From Actinomadura livida (GTDB lineage Bacteria; Actinomycetota; Actinomycetes; Streptosporangiales; Streptosporangiaceae), in contig NZ_BMRO01000012.1 of the NCBI RefSeq assembly GCF_014648675.1, positions 132,419 to 196,418 of the forward strand: a DNA stretch of 64,000 nucleotides, read 5' to 3'. Below, piece after piece: positions 45,087-53,094 of this stretch. Positions within the stretch are counted from its first letter, which is position 1. Each line of letters begins with the position of its first letter. The notes beneath the pieces are model-generated. The model saw only the letters and a list, made by a program, of their open reading frames with translations, had not been told where the DNA came from and did no database searches. A program made the position numbers and the translations under genes.

Positions 45087-45638
45087 ATGGCCGAGACGAC
45101 GAGCGACCGCACGGACGGGCCTTTATCGAGCCCCACTGAGATCAAGAAGCTGCGCGAGGCGTTCGGGGCCTTCGCCACCGGCGTCACGGTGATCACCACC
45201 GGGGGCCCCGCGCCGCACGGCATGACCGCGAACTCCTTCTCCTCGGTGTCCCTGGACCCGCCGCTGGTCCTGGTCTGCGTGGACCGCAGCGCGGTCATGC
45301 ACCGGACCCTCGCCGCGGCGGGCTCCTTCGGGATCTCCGTGCTGGCCTCCCACCAGGAGTCGGTGGCGCGGCATTTCGCCAACCGGCGCCGCCCGCTGGG
45401 GATCGGCCAGTTCGAGGGGATCCGGTGGCGGCCGGGCCGGCGCACCGGGGCCCCGATGATCGAGGACGCGGTCGCCCATTTCGAATGCGACCTGTGGCGC
45501 TCCTACGACGGCGGCGACCACACCATCTTCCTCGGCCGGCTGCTCTCGCTGGCCCGCGAACCCGACGAGTCGGGCCTGCTGTTCTGCCACGGGCGGTTCC
45601 ACCGCCTCGACCCCGAGCCAAGGGAGCTGTCGGCATGA
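45087..45638 (+). CDS. Flavin reductase (SgcE6-like)
   Basis: The 183-residue flavin reductase domain protein shows EAFGAFATGVTVITTGG, HGMTANSFSSVSLDPPLVLVCVDRSAVMH and SFGISVLASHQESVARHFA, the FMN-binding split barrel of HpaC-like reductases. It supplies reduced flavin to two-component monooxygenases; SgcE6 does this for SgcC in C-1027. Here a likely partner is the HpaB-type protein at 48426-50006. ATG 45087 is used; GTG 45078 overlapping the thioesterase stop is an alternative. Codon 13 is TTA (45123-45125). Its stop overlaps the P450 ATG. Confidence 0.9.
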   Translation: MAETTSDRTDGPLSSPTEIKKLREAFGAFATGVTVITTGGPAPHGMTANSFSSVSLDPPLVLVCVDRSAVMHRTLAAAGSFGISVLASHQESVARHFANRRRPLGIGQFEGIRWRPGRRTGAPMIEDAVAHFECDLWRSYDGGDHTIFLGRLLSLAREPDESGLLFCHGRFHRLDPEPRELSA

Positions 45639-46999
45639 CCACCACCGTGCCCGCCACCGCGCGGCGGGCCTGGACGGGACCGCCGCGCACGGCGACGCCC
45701 GCGATGCTGCGCAAACTGCTCAAGGACCGGATCGGGCTGATGTCGTGGGCCGCGAACACCTACGGCGACGCGGTCAAGCTGTCCATCGGGCCGGTCACGC
45801 TGTATTTCGTCAACCATCCCGACCACGCCAAGCACGTCCTCACCGACAACGCGGACAACTACCACAAGGGGTTCGGGCTCGCCCAGGCCAAGCGCGCCCT
45901 GGGCGACGGGCTGCTCACCAGCGAGGGCGAGCTGTGGCGCAAGCAGCGCAAGGTGATCCAGCCCGCGTTCCAGCATCGGCGGATGGCGCGGTACGCCGAC
46001 GTCATCACCGACGAGGCGGCGAAGCTGGTCGCGCGGCTGCGCGAGCGCGGCGGCGGCGGGCCGGTCCAGATGACGGACGAGCTGACCGGCCTCACGCTGG
46101 GCGTGCTCGGCCGCACCCTGCTCGACGCCGACCTCGGGGACTTCGATTCGCTCGGGGCGTCGTTCGAGGCCGTCCAGGACCAGGCCATGTTCGAGGCCAC
46201 GACGCTCAGCAAGGTGCCGGTGTGGGTGCCGCTGCCCAAGCAGGTGCGGCTGCGCCGGGCCCGCCGCGACCTGCAGCGGGTCGTGGACCGGCTGGTGACC
46301 GGCCGCGAGGTGCGGGACGGCGGGGCGGACGACGACGTGCTGTCCCGCCTGATCGTGTCCACCCGGCAGGAGACCGACCACCGCGTCGGCCGCCAGCGCA
46401 TGCGGGACGAGCTGGTCACGCTCCTGCTCGCGGGGCACGAGACCACCGCGAGCACGCTCGGGTGGACGCTCTGGCTGCTCGACCGGCACCCGGAGGTGCT
46501 GGAGCGGGTGCGCGCGGAGGCCGTCCAGGTGCTCGGCGACCGCGCACCGAAGTACGAGGACCTGCACGGGCTGACCTACACCTCCACGGTGATCCAGGAG
46601 GTGATGCGGCTCTACCCGCCGGTGTGGATGCTGTCCCGGCTCGCGCAGGCCGACGACAGGATCGACGGGCTGCCGATCCCGGCGGGGGCGAACGTCATGG
46701 TGTGCCCGTACACCCTGCACCGGCACCCGGCGTTCTGGGACGACCCGGAGCGGTTCGACCCGGACCGGTTCGCCCCCGAGGTCCACGCCGGCCGGCCCCG
46801 GTACGCCTACATCCCCTTCGGGGCCGGGCCCCGGTTCTGCGTCGGCAACCATCTCGGCATGATGGAGGCCACCTTCGTCATCGCCATGCTCGCCCGGGAA
46901 CTGCGGCTGGCCCCCGTCCAGGGGTACAGGGCGTCGGCCGAGCCGATGCTGTCCCTGCGGATGCGCGGCGGGCTGCCGATGACCGTGACACCGCTCTGA
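45635..46999 (+). CDS. Cytochrome P450 (SgcE7-like)
   Basis: The 454-residue P450 has the oxygen-binding I-helix motif LLAGHETTAST, the K-helix EVMRLYPPVW, PERFDPDRF and the heme loop FGAGPRFCVGNHLG with the heme-ligand Cys at 402. The class resembles bacterial CYP102/CYP110-like fatty-acid-type P450s, and such an E7 P450 sits next to the flavin reductase in several enediyne clusters. It probably oxidises the polyene or core. It overlaps the flavin reductase stop by 4 bases. A 16-bp hairpin terminates the operon 44 bases later. Confidence 0.92.
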   Translation: MTTTVPATARRAWTGPPRTATPAMLRKLLKDRIGLMSWAANTYGDAVKLSIGPVTLYFVNHPDHAKHVLTDNADNYHKGFGLAQAKRALGDGLLTSEGELWRKQRKVIQPAFQHRRMARYADVITDEAAKLVARLRERGGGGPVQMTDELTGLTLGVLGRTLLDADLGDFDSLGASFEAVQDQAMFEATTLSKVPVWVPLPKQVRLRRARRDLQRVVDRLVTGREVRDGGADDDVLSRLIVSTRQETDHRVGRQRMRDELVTLLLAGHETTASTLGWTLWLLDRHPEVLERVRAEAVQVLGDRAPKYEDLHGLTYTSTVIQEVMRLYPPVWMLSRLAQADDRIDGLPIPAGANVMVCPYTLHRHPAFWDDPERFDPDRFAPEVHAGRPRYAYIPFGAGPRFCVGNHLGMMEATFVIAMLARELRLAPVQGYRASAEPMLSLRMRGGLPMTVTPL

Positions 47000-47042
47000 C
47001 CGGCCGTACCGGGTCCGCCGCGGGCGGGCCCGGACCGGCATG

Positions 47043-47080
47043 CGAAAGGCCCGGCGCGAGTTCTCGCGCCGGGCCTTTCG
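47043..47080. terminator. Bidirectional terminator after the core operon
   Basis: A perfect 16-bp stem (47043-47058 with 47065-47080) with a 6-base loop begins CGAAAGG and ends CCTTTCG. It lies between the convergent P450 and AraC genes and can end both transcripts. Confidence 0.85.
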
Positions 47081-47086
47081 TGACGG

Positions 47087-47974
47087 TCAGCCCGCGGGCC
47101 TGAAGCCCTGCGCCAGCAGGGCCCCGGGACGCATGTCGGGCAGCGCCGGCAGGATGGGCGGGTCCAGGAGCGTCATGGGACGCATCCGGACGTCGGCCAG
47201 GCGGCCCAGCCCCGGCCGGACCACGATCGGGCCCTCAGCGGCCACTGAGAGCCCCTGGTGGTGCGGTGGCCACGACCGCACCTCGTGGAACATGGCGTGG
47301 CCGCCGCGGTGCGCGGAACGGCCGGCCCCGTTCGCGGGGCCGCCGTGCGCCCCGGCCCGCCCCTGGTCGTGCTGCTGGGCGCACGCCATCAGGTGCCACA
47401 CGCCCTCCGGCACGTCCTCGATCGCGTACGGCCCCGGCCCGTCGACCACGGACCAGGCCACCGGCTGGCCGCGGGGCACGAGCTCGCCGAATAAACCGAT
47501 GAACGCCGGGCCGTCCCAGCCCGGCTCGGTGTACGACAGGTTGCCGCGGATGACGGTGCGGCTCCGGCCCGGGGCGGCCCGTCCCGAGGAGGCACGGCCG
47601 GCCTCGGCGATGGCCGGGCGGGAGTCGAGGGCGGACCACGGCAGGAAGCCGCCGAAGCGGCGGTACAGGGTCGGGGACATACCGACGTTGTAGGTGAACC
47701 GGGAGCTGAACGTTCCGACGCTGGAGTAGCCGACCAGGTGGCTGATGTCGGTGACCATCAGCTGCGTCGCGGCCAGCAGCTGCTTGGCCTTCTCCAGCCG
47801 CACGGCCGACAGGAAGCGGCCGGGGGTCAGCCCCGTGACGCGCTGGAATATGCGTGTGAAGTGGAACTTGCTGTACATGGCCGTCCGTGCCATGTCGTCG
47901 ATCGTGATCGGCTCCCCGTAATTCTCGTGAAGGGTTTGGATGACCCTTTCGACTACCCGCTCGTCCTCGCGCAC
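47087..47974 (-). CDS. AraC-family transcriptional regulator
   Basis: The 295-residue regulator has the two AraC helix-turn-helix units at its N-terminus (about 5-105: ITIDDMARTAMYSKFHFTRIF...TDISHLVGYSSVGTFSSRF), followed by a C-terminal part of unknown fold. Most AraC proteins have the DNA-binding unit last, so this order is the less common one. GTG 47974 follows GGAGGG. Codon 161 is TTA (47492-47494), so its translation may depend on a UUA-reading tRNA. It is the only dedicated regulator seen inside the cluster and probably activates it. Confidence 0.87.
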   Translation of the reverse strand: MREDERVVERVIQTLHENYGEPITIDDMARTAMYSKFHFTRIFQRVTGLTPGRFLSAVRLEKAKQLLAATQLMVTDISHLVGYSSVGTFSSRFTYNVGMSPTLYRRFGGFLPWSALDSRPAIAEAGRASSGRAAPGRSRTVIRGNLSYTEPGWDGPAFIGLFGELVPRGQPVAWSVVDGPGPYAIEDVPEGVWHLMACAQQHDQGRAGAHGGPANGAGRSAHRGGHAMFHEVRSWPPHHQGLSVAAEGPIVVRPGLGRLADVRMRPMTLLDPPILPALPDMRPGALLAQGFRPAG

Positions 47975-48090
47975 GTGCCCGCCCTCCAGAGTTCACGCCC
48001 AGCGTTGCCGGAACAACCTCTTTCAGGCTCACCGAGGACCTTTAACGCGCCAAGACCCGGTCGACGTAGCACATTGGCCATGCCCGGGGG

Positions 48091-48130
48091 TAGCCACTTG
48101 GGCAGGGGGGACCCTAGCCACATGGGCGGG
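48091..48130. promoter_or_regulatory. Direct repeat upstream of the AraC gene
   Basis: TAGCCACTTGGGCAGGG (48091-48107) and TAGCCACATGGGCGGGG-like (48115-48130) are direct repeats with start points 24 bases apart, about 120-160 bases before the AraC start. Direct repeats at about two helical turns suit AraC-type binding, so autoregulation is plausible. Confidence 0.45.
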
Positions 48131-48308
48131 GTTGCCTCTGCCGCGGAAGTCAAATAATAGGACAGCACTTCCGGAGACATTCTTCCAAAGTGCGGTGTGG
48201 ACCCGCCGGCGCCGCCAGCACAACAGGAGATGCACAATACGGACGGCGCGTTGCATCATTTATGGAGTGGTTCCATAGCGACACGGAGCCATTGCGCGAC
48301 ACCCACCG

Positions 48309-48382
48309 GCCTCCGTAGCCCAACTGGCAGAGGCAAGCCCCTTAAAAGGGTTGAACTGTCGGTTCGAATCCGACCGGAGGCA
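48309..48382 (+). tRNA. Class I tRNA with UAA anticodon
   Basis: The gene folds as a cloverleaf: acceptor GCCTCCG/CGGAGGC fully paired, T-arm GTCGG/CCGAC around TTCGAAT, and anticodon stem AGCCC/GGGTT around CTTAAAA, which puts TAA at positions 34-36 (48342-48346 contain T-TAA). The variable loop is only GAACT, so it is class I, whereas normal tRNA-Leu(UAA) (bldA) has a long variable arm. D-arm pairing is imperfect and CCA is not fully encoded. A UAA anticodon reads the leucine codon UUA. Whether leucyl-tRNA synthetase charges it is unknown. It sits inside the cluster between araC and the hydroxylase. Confidence 0.75.
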
Positions 48383-48425
48383 CCGGCCCCACCGGGCCCG
48401 GTCCGGCCGGGCCCGGCACGGGCCG

Positions 48426-50006
48426 TCAGTCGTTCAGCAGCTTCCTGGCGGCGCGCAGGTCGCCGAAGGACTCCAGGTCGGGGACGGTCCAGCCGTCCAG
48501 GTCGTACTCGTCGAGGCAGGCGTCGGCGAACGCCTCGAAGTCCGCCAGTTCGCCGCCCGCCGTCTGCGCCGACACGAGCGCCACCCTGGTGTCCTCGTGG
48601 TTGCCGGCGTAGTTGCGCTCGTAGAGCTCGTGGCGGCCGCCGAACTCGGTGCCCACCGCGTCCCAGAGCAGCTTCATCACCTTGACCCGCTGCACCGCGT
48701 CGGCGCCGTTGGAACCGCGCAGGTACTTGTCCAGGTAGGGGCGCACGTCCGGGTTCCGGAAATCCTCGGCGCTGGAATTGAGGTAGATGAGCCCGCTGGC
48801 CACGTCCTGCTCGACGATCTCCTTGACCCTCGGGTAGCCGACCTGCATGAACCACCGGTAGGCCAGGCCGTACTGCGGGTTCGGCAGCACCGCCCCGTTC
48901 TTCCATTCGACGGGGTTGCGCGCCGCGGCGTCCGAGAAGGCCCAGAACAGGTTGCGCCAGGCCAGCACCTCACCGAGCCGGGACTGCACCCCGCGGAAGT
49001 CCTTGGTGCCGGTGATGTCCAGGGCCTTGGCCAGCAGACCCGCGATGAACTCCAGCTTGACCGCGAGGCGGGTGCAGCCGTGGAAGGTGAACCTCTCCGG
49101 GAAACCGGAACGGCCGGTGAAGAGCTGCACCTTGCCGAGGTCGCCGTAGATGAACACGTTCTCCCAGGGGATGAAGACCTTGTCCAGCACCAGCACCGTG
49201 TCGTTCTCGTCCATGCGGGACGAGAGCGGGTAGTCGAACGGGCTCCCCATCACCGCGGCGGTGGCGGCATAGGACGGCCGGCAGATCAGCTTCATGCCCG
49301 GCGCGTCCATCGGCACGGTCGCGACCAGCGCGAACCGGCGGTCCTTGATCGGCAGCCCGTAGTGCGCGATGAAGTTGTAGTGCGTCAGCGCCGACGCGGT
49401 CGCGACCACCTTGGCGCCGCTCACCACGACGCCCGCGTCGGTCTCCCGCTCCACGTGGACGAAGACGTCCTCGACCTGGTCGGCGCGCAGCTTGCGGTCC
49501 ACTGGGGGATGCACGATGGCGTGGTTCCAGTAGAGGACCTTCTCCTGCGACTCCCGGTACCAGCGTCGCGCGTTGTCGGCGAACGGCTCGTAGTACTCGG
49601 CGTTGGCGCCGAGCGTGCCGAGGAAGGACGCCTTGTAGTCGGGAGACCGCCCCATCCAGCCGTAGCTCAGCCGCGCCCACGCCGCGATCGCCCGCTGGTG
49701 GGCGACCAGGTCCTCGGCGCTGCGCGCGGTGGTGAAGAAGCGGTGCGTGTATCCGTCGCCGCCGGTGTCGGTCGGGCAGGTGAGCACATCGCGGTGCTCC
49801 CCCTCGTGCAGGGCGTCATAAAGGCGCGCCGTCATACGGACGGGATTGCGAAAAGCGGCATGCGCGGTCACGTCTTTCACGCGCTCGCCGTAGATATAGA
49901 TCTCCCTGCCGTCCCGCAGGGACTCGATGTACTCCTGGCCGGTCAGCGGACGGGTCTGCCGCCGTTGCGGGCCCACCTCGGTCGTTACGTCGTGCACGTT
50001 CGTCAC
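48426..50006 (-). CDS. HpaB-type flavin-dependent hydroxylase (SgcC-like)
   Basis: The 526-residue protein matches the 4-hydroxyphenylacetate 3-monooxygenase large-subunit family: LTGQEYIESLRDGREIYIYGERV, MGRSPDYKASFLGTLGANAEYY, HAIVHPPVDRK, VETDAGVVVSGAKVVATASAL-like (here ERETDAGVVVSGAK) and FIPWENVFIYGD. It adds a hydroxyl ortho to a phenol using FADH2 from a separate reductase. SgcC of C-1027 does this on a carrier-bound beta-tyrosine. Here the substrate could be a tyrosine- or kynurenine-derived ring. GTG 50006 follows GGAGG. The flavin reductase at 45087 is the likely partner. Confidence 0.88.
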   Translation of the reverse strand: MTNVHDVTTEVGPQRRQTRPLTGQEYIESLRDGREIYIYGERVKDVTAHAAFRNPVRMTARLYDALHEGEHRDVLTCPTDTGGDGYTHRFFTTARSAEDLVAHQRAIAAWARLSYGWMGRSPDYKASFLGTLGANAEYYEPFADNARRWYRESQEKVLYWNHAIVHPPVDRKLRADQVEDVFVHVERETDAGVVVSGAKVVATASALTHYNFIAHYGLPIKDRRFALVATVPMDAPGMKLICRPSYAATAAVMGSPFDYPLSSRMDENDTVLVLDKVFIPWENVFIYGDLGKVQLFTGRSGFPERFTFHGCTRLAVKLEFIAGLLAKALDITGTKDFRGVQSRLGEVLAWRNLFWAFSDAAARNPVEWKNGAVLPNPQYGLAYRWFMQVGYPRVKEIVEQDVASGLIYLNSSAEDFRNPDVRPYLDKYLRGSNGADAVQRVKVMKLLWDAVGTEFGGRHELYERNYAGNHEDTRVALVSAQTAGGELADFEAFADACLDEYDLDGWTVPDLESFGDLRAARKLLND

Positions 50007-50250
50007 CGGACCGAATCCTCCACTCGGAAAGGTACCGCTGTGGCCAGAATTGCGCCTGGGCCTCGATTGTGACATGGCCGGGCCGGTGTCTCCTCTTCTG
50101 ACGTGCGCACTTATCGGCGGACGCCGGGCGGCGGCGCCCGCAATCGGGAAGATGCAGCGGTGCGCGAATAAGGAAAAATAGAAATGACGACGATAGGCCT
50201 GGTCATCCGGGCCGTCCGTCATTCGGTGTCACAGAGAAAGGACCGCCGAA

Positions 50251-50727
50251 ATGACCACGACCGCCGAACAGACCGCGGCCAAGAGCGACTTGGACGCCTA
50301 CTATGGTCCGTTCACCTCGCCCCGGGAGAAGGAGGCCCTGAGCGTGCCGCTGCGCCTCGTGGCCGCCTGGGCGCGCAACGACGCCCAGGGCGTCGCCGAC
50401 GCGTTCACCGAGGACGGCGTGCTGATCCTGCCCGGCGACGTCTACAAGCGGGGCCGCGAGGAGATCAACGCCTTCATGGCCGCCGCGTACGCCGGCCCCT
50501 TCAAGGGCACCGGCGTGACCGGGCGCCCGGTGGACGTCCGTTTCGTCGGCGACGACGTGGCGCTGCTGCGCACCCACGGCGGGATCCTCGCCCCCGGCCA
50601 GACCGAGATCGCCCCCGAGCTGGCGGTGCGTTCCACCTGGGTCGTCGTCAAGAAGGACGACGGCCAGTGGTACCTGGCCAGCTACCAGAACAGCCCGCGC
50701 GGTGAGGGCGCGACCCTCCGCTGGTAA
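50251..50727 (+). CDS. SgcJ-like NTF2-fold protein, first copy
   Basis: The 158-residue SnoaL/NTF2-fold protein belongs to the SgcJ/EcaC group: VPLRLVAAWARNDAQGVADAFTEDGVLILPGD, EEINAFMAAAYAGPFKGT and WVVVKKDDGQWYLASYQNSP. SgcJ is a conserved enediyne-cluster protein of this fold, needed for production in C-1027 but without a settled reaction. ATG 50251 follows AGAAAGGACC. It lies just upstream of a paralogue (31 bases), divergent from the hydroxylase across about 245 bases that must hold both promoters. Confidence 0.87.
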   Translation: MTTTAEQTAAKSDLDAYYGPFTSPREKEALSVPLRLVAAWARNDAQGVADAFTEDGVLILPGDVYKRGREEINAFMAAAYAGPFKGTGVTGRPVDVRFVGDDVALLRTHGGILAPGQTEIAPELAVRSTWVVVKKDDGQWYLASYQNSPRGEGATLRW

Positions 50728-50757
50728 CGCGGACCACAACGAAGCAAGGGAGCTGTC

Positions 50758-51213
50758 ATGTCTAAAGACGCCGCCGCGCTCGTCGAGGGCGCCAAGGAAT
50801 GGGCGAGCCTCTACGGTGACTTCGCCAACGGCGAGGAGGGCGCCGTGCTCACCGCCCCGCTGCGCCTGCGGGGCGCGTGGGACGCCAACGACGCCGACGC
50901 CTTCGCCGACCTGTTCGTCGAGAACGGCAGCATGCTCGTGGGCGACGAGCAGCTGACCGACAAGGATGGCATCCGCGACTACATGTCGAAGGCCTTCGCC
51001 GGTGGCTTCAAGGGCTCCAAGCTCTCCGAGAAGCCCCTGGAGGTCAAGCTGCTGAACGACTCGGTCGCGGTCGCGATCATGGAGGGCGGCATCGTCAGGC
51101 CGGGGGACGCCGAGGTCCCCGCCGGGCACGCGGTCCGCTCCGTGTACGTGGTCGCCAAGCGCGACGGCGACTGGCACATCGTCTCCCACCAGACCAGCCC
51201 CATCGGGGGCTGA
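50758..51213 (+). CDS. SgcJ-like NTF2-fold protein, second copy
   Basis: The 151-residue paralogue of the preceding gene has LTAPLRLRGAWDANDADAFADLFVENGSMLVGD, GIRDYMSKAFAGGFKGSK and VYVVAKRDGDWHIVSHQTSP. Identity to the first copy is moderate, so they have diverged, perhaps to form a heterodimer or to act at separate steps. AAGGAGC precedes ATG 50758. A 14-bp hairpin (51321-51355) follows 108 bases later. Confidence 0.87.
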   Translation: MSKDAAALVEGAKEWASLYGDFANGEEGAVLTAPLRLRGAWDANDADAFADLFVENGSMLVGDEQLTDKDGIRDYMSKAFAGGFKGSKLSEKPLEVKLLNDSVAVAIMEGGIVRPGDAEVPAGHAVRSVYVVAKRDGDWHIVSHQTSPIGG

Positions 51214-51320
51214 CCCACCCTAGATCGCGGATGCGCGGTGGTGCCGGGGCACCGCCGCGCACCGTCGTTTTCTGCCCGGTCATCCCAGTTCTGCCCGGTC
51301 ATCCCCAGCGCGACGAGAAA

Positions 51321-51355
51321 CGTGGGCCGCTCCGCCGGTGACGGAGCGGCCCACG
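51321..51355. terminator. Hairpin between the SgcJ-like and GMC genes
   Basis: CGTGGGCCGCTCCG (51321-51334) pairs fully with CGGAGCGGCCCACG (51342-51355), loop 7 bases. It separates two convergent transcription units. Confidence 0.8.
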
Positions 51356-51376
51356 TCTCGGTGGGGAGCGGGGAGG

Positions 51377-52969
51377 TCAGGCCATGGCGGCGTCACCGAC
51401 GGCGGTCGGCACCTCGGCGGGCGGGGCGGGGATCCCGCGCACCAGGTCGGCCGCCTTCTCGGCGATGACGATCGCGGAGGCGTTCGGGATGCCGCGGCCG
51501 ACCTCCGGCATGACGGAGACGTCGGCGACCCGCAGGCCCTCGATCCCCCGCACCCGCAGCTCGGCGTCCACGACCGTCCCCATCGCGCAGGTGCTGGTCG
51601 GGTGGAAGATGGACTGGGTGTAGCGGCGGGCGTACTCGCGCAGCTCGGCGTCCGAGTCGTTCTCCGGCGCCCGGAACGCCCCCTCGTTGTAGAGCCGCAT
51701 CGCCGGCTGCCGCCCCACCTCCATCGCGATCCGGATCCCCGCGACGGCGAGGTCCATGTCGGCCGGATCGGCGTAGTAGTCGTGGACGATCCGGGGCTTG
51801 GCCGTCGGGTCCGGCGAGGCCAGCGCCACGAAGCCGCGGCTGCGCGGCGTGGCCACGGCCGGGCCGAAGGAGATCGCGTGGGCGGTCGGCGGGGCCAGCC
51901 CGCTGTCGGCGAGCATCCCCGGAGCCGCGAAGAACTGCAGGTCGGGCGCCGGCAGCGCGGGGTCCGTGCGGACGAACCCGCCCGCCTCGGGCCCGTTGGA
52001 GGTCAGCGGCCCGCGCCCCTCCTCGGCGAACAGCCGCTGGTTCTCCGGCGCGCCGGCGACCAGCAGGCTGACCGGCTGCGAGTGGGTGTAGATCAGCGGT
52101 ACCAGCGCGTGGTCCTGCAGGTTCTGCCCGACCTCGGGCAGGTCCAGCGCGACGGGGATGCCCAGCTTGCCGAGCACGTCCGCCGGGCCGACGCCCGACA
52201 GCATGAGCAGCTGCGGCGAGTTGTACACCCCGCCCGAGACGATGACCTCCCGCTCCGCGTGCAGGGTGACCTCCGCCCCGGCCCGGCCGCCGGCCACGCC
52301 GACGGCACGGCCGCCCTCGATGAGGACCCGGTGCACCTGCAGGTCGGTCTCCACCGTGAGGTTGGGACGGTCCAGCACCGGGTGCAGGAACGCGGACGCC
52401 GTGCTGCACCGCCGCCCGTCCCGCTGGGTGACCTGGTAGAAGCCGAACCCGTCCTGGACCGGGCCGTTGAAGTCGTCGTTGGCGGAGTAGCCCAGTTCCA
52501 CGGCGGCCTGGATGAACGCCGCCGTGCTGGGGTTCTTGGAGCGGTTCTCCGACACGGTGAGCGGGCCGCCCGCGCCGTGGTATGGCGACTCGCCCCGCTC
52601 GTTGTCCTCCGACCGCTTGAAGTAGGGCAGCAGTTCGGCGTAGCTCCAGCCCGGCTGGTTCCAGGAGTCGTAGTCCAGCGGGTTGCCGCGCGCGTAGGCC
52701 ATCGCGTTCATCGAGCTGGTGCCGCCCAGCACCCGGCCGCGCGGCAGGAAGACGCGGCGGCGGTTCAGGAACCGCTCGTCGTGGGTGTCGTAGTCCCAGT
52801 CGACCTGGGTGCGGAAGAGCCTGGCGAACATGGCCGGGATGTGGATGTTCGGATGGCTGTCGACCGGGCCCGCCTCGACCAGGCAGACCCGGACGGCGGG
52901 ATCCTCGCTCAGCCGCGCGGCGAGCACGCAGCCGGCCGATCCCGCACCGACGATCACGTAGTCGTACAT
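51377..52969 (-). CDS. GMC oxidoreductase, choline-dehydrogenase-like
   Basis: The 530-residue FAD enzyme has the GMC signatures: DYVIVGAGSAGCVLAARLSED, PRGRVLGGTSSMNAMAYARG (GMC motif 1), GGVYNSPQLLMLSGVGP (GMC motif 2) and HPTSTCAMGTVVD near the C-terminus with the catalytic His. It most resembles choline/alcohol dehydrogenases and is clearly different from the cholesterol-oxidase-like GMC at 31315. ATG 52969 is close to AGAAGGTGGAG; GTG 52975 is an alternative. Probably oxidises a hydroxyl on the core or sugar. It follows the flavin monooxygenase gene on the same strand. Confidence 0.87.
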   Translation of the reverse strand: MYDYVIVGAGSAGCVLAARLSEDPAVRVCLVEAGPVDSHPNIHIPAMFARLFRTQVDWDYDTHDERFLNRRRVFLPRGRVLGGTSSMNAMAYARGNPLDYDSWNQPGWSYAELLPYFKRSEDNERGESPYHGAGGPLTVSENRSKNPSTAAFIQAAVELGYSANDDFNGPVQDGFGFYQVTQRDGRRCSTASAFLHPVLDRPNLTVETDLQVHRVLIEGGRAVGVAGGRAGAEVTLHAEREVIVSGGVYNSPQLLMLSGVGPADVLGKLGIPVALDLPEVGQNLQDHALVPLIYTHSQPVSLLVAGAPENQRLFAEEGRGPLTSNGPEAGGFVRTDPALPAPDLQFFAAPGMLADSGLAPPTAHAISFGPAVATPRSRGFVALASPDPTAKPRIVHDYYADPADMDLAVAGIRIAMEVGRQPAMRLYNEGAFRAPENDSDAELREYARRYTQSIFHPTSTCAMGTVVDAELRVRGIEGLRVADVSVMPEVGRGIPNASAIVIAEKAADLVRGIPAPPAEVPTAVGDAAMA

Positions 52970-53094
52970 CTCCACCTTCTCTGTCTTGCCTGGATGGTGC
53001 CTTGCCTGGATAGGGCGAGCGGGCCGGGCGCCGGGGGCCCGGAGAGGTCACCGGGCCTCCGGCGGCGGCCCGCTCGCGGTCGGCTGCCGGTGGG

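Noticed and set aside
48309..48382. Reading the cluster tRNA as tRNA-Lys
   Set aside because: Only anticodon TAA fits the 7-base loop CTTAAAA with U33; lysine needs TTT or CTT.
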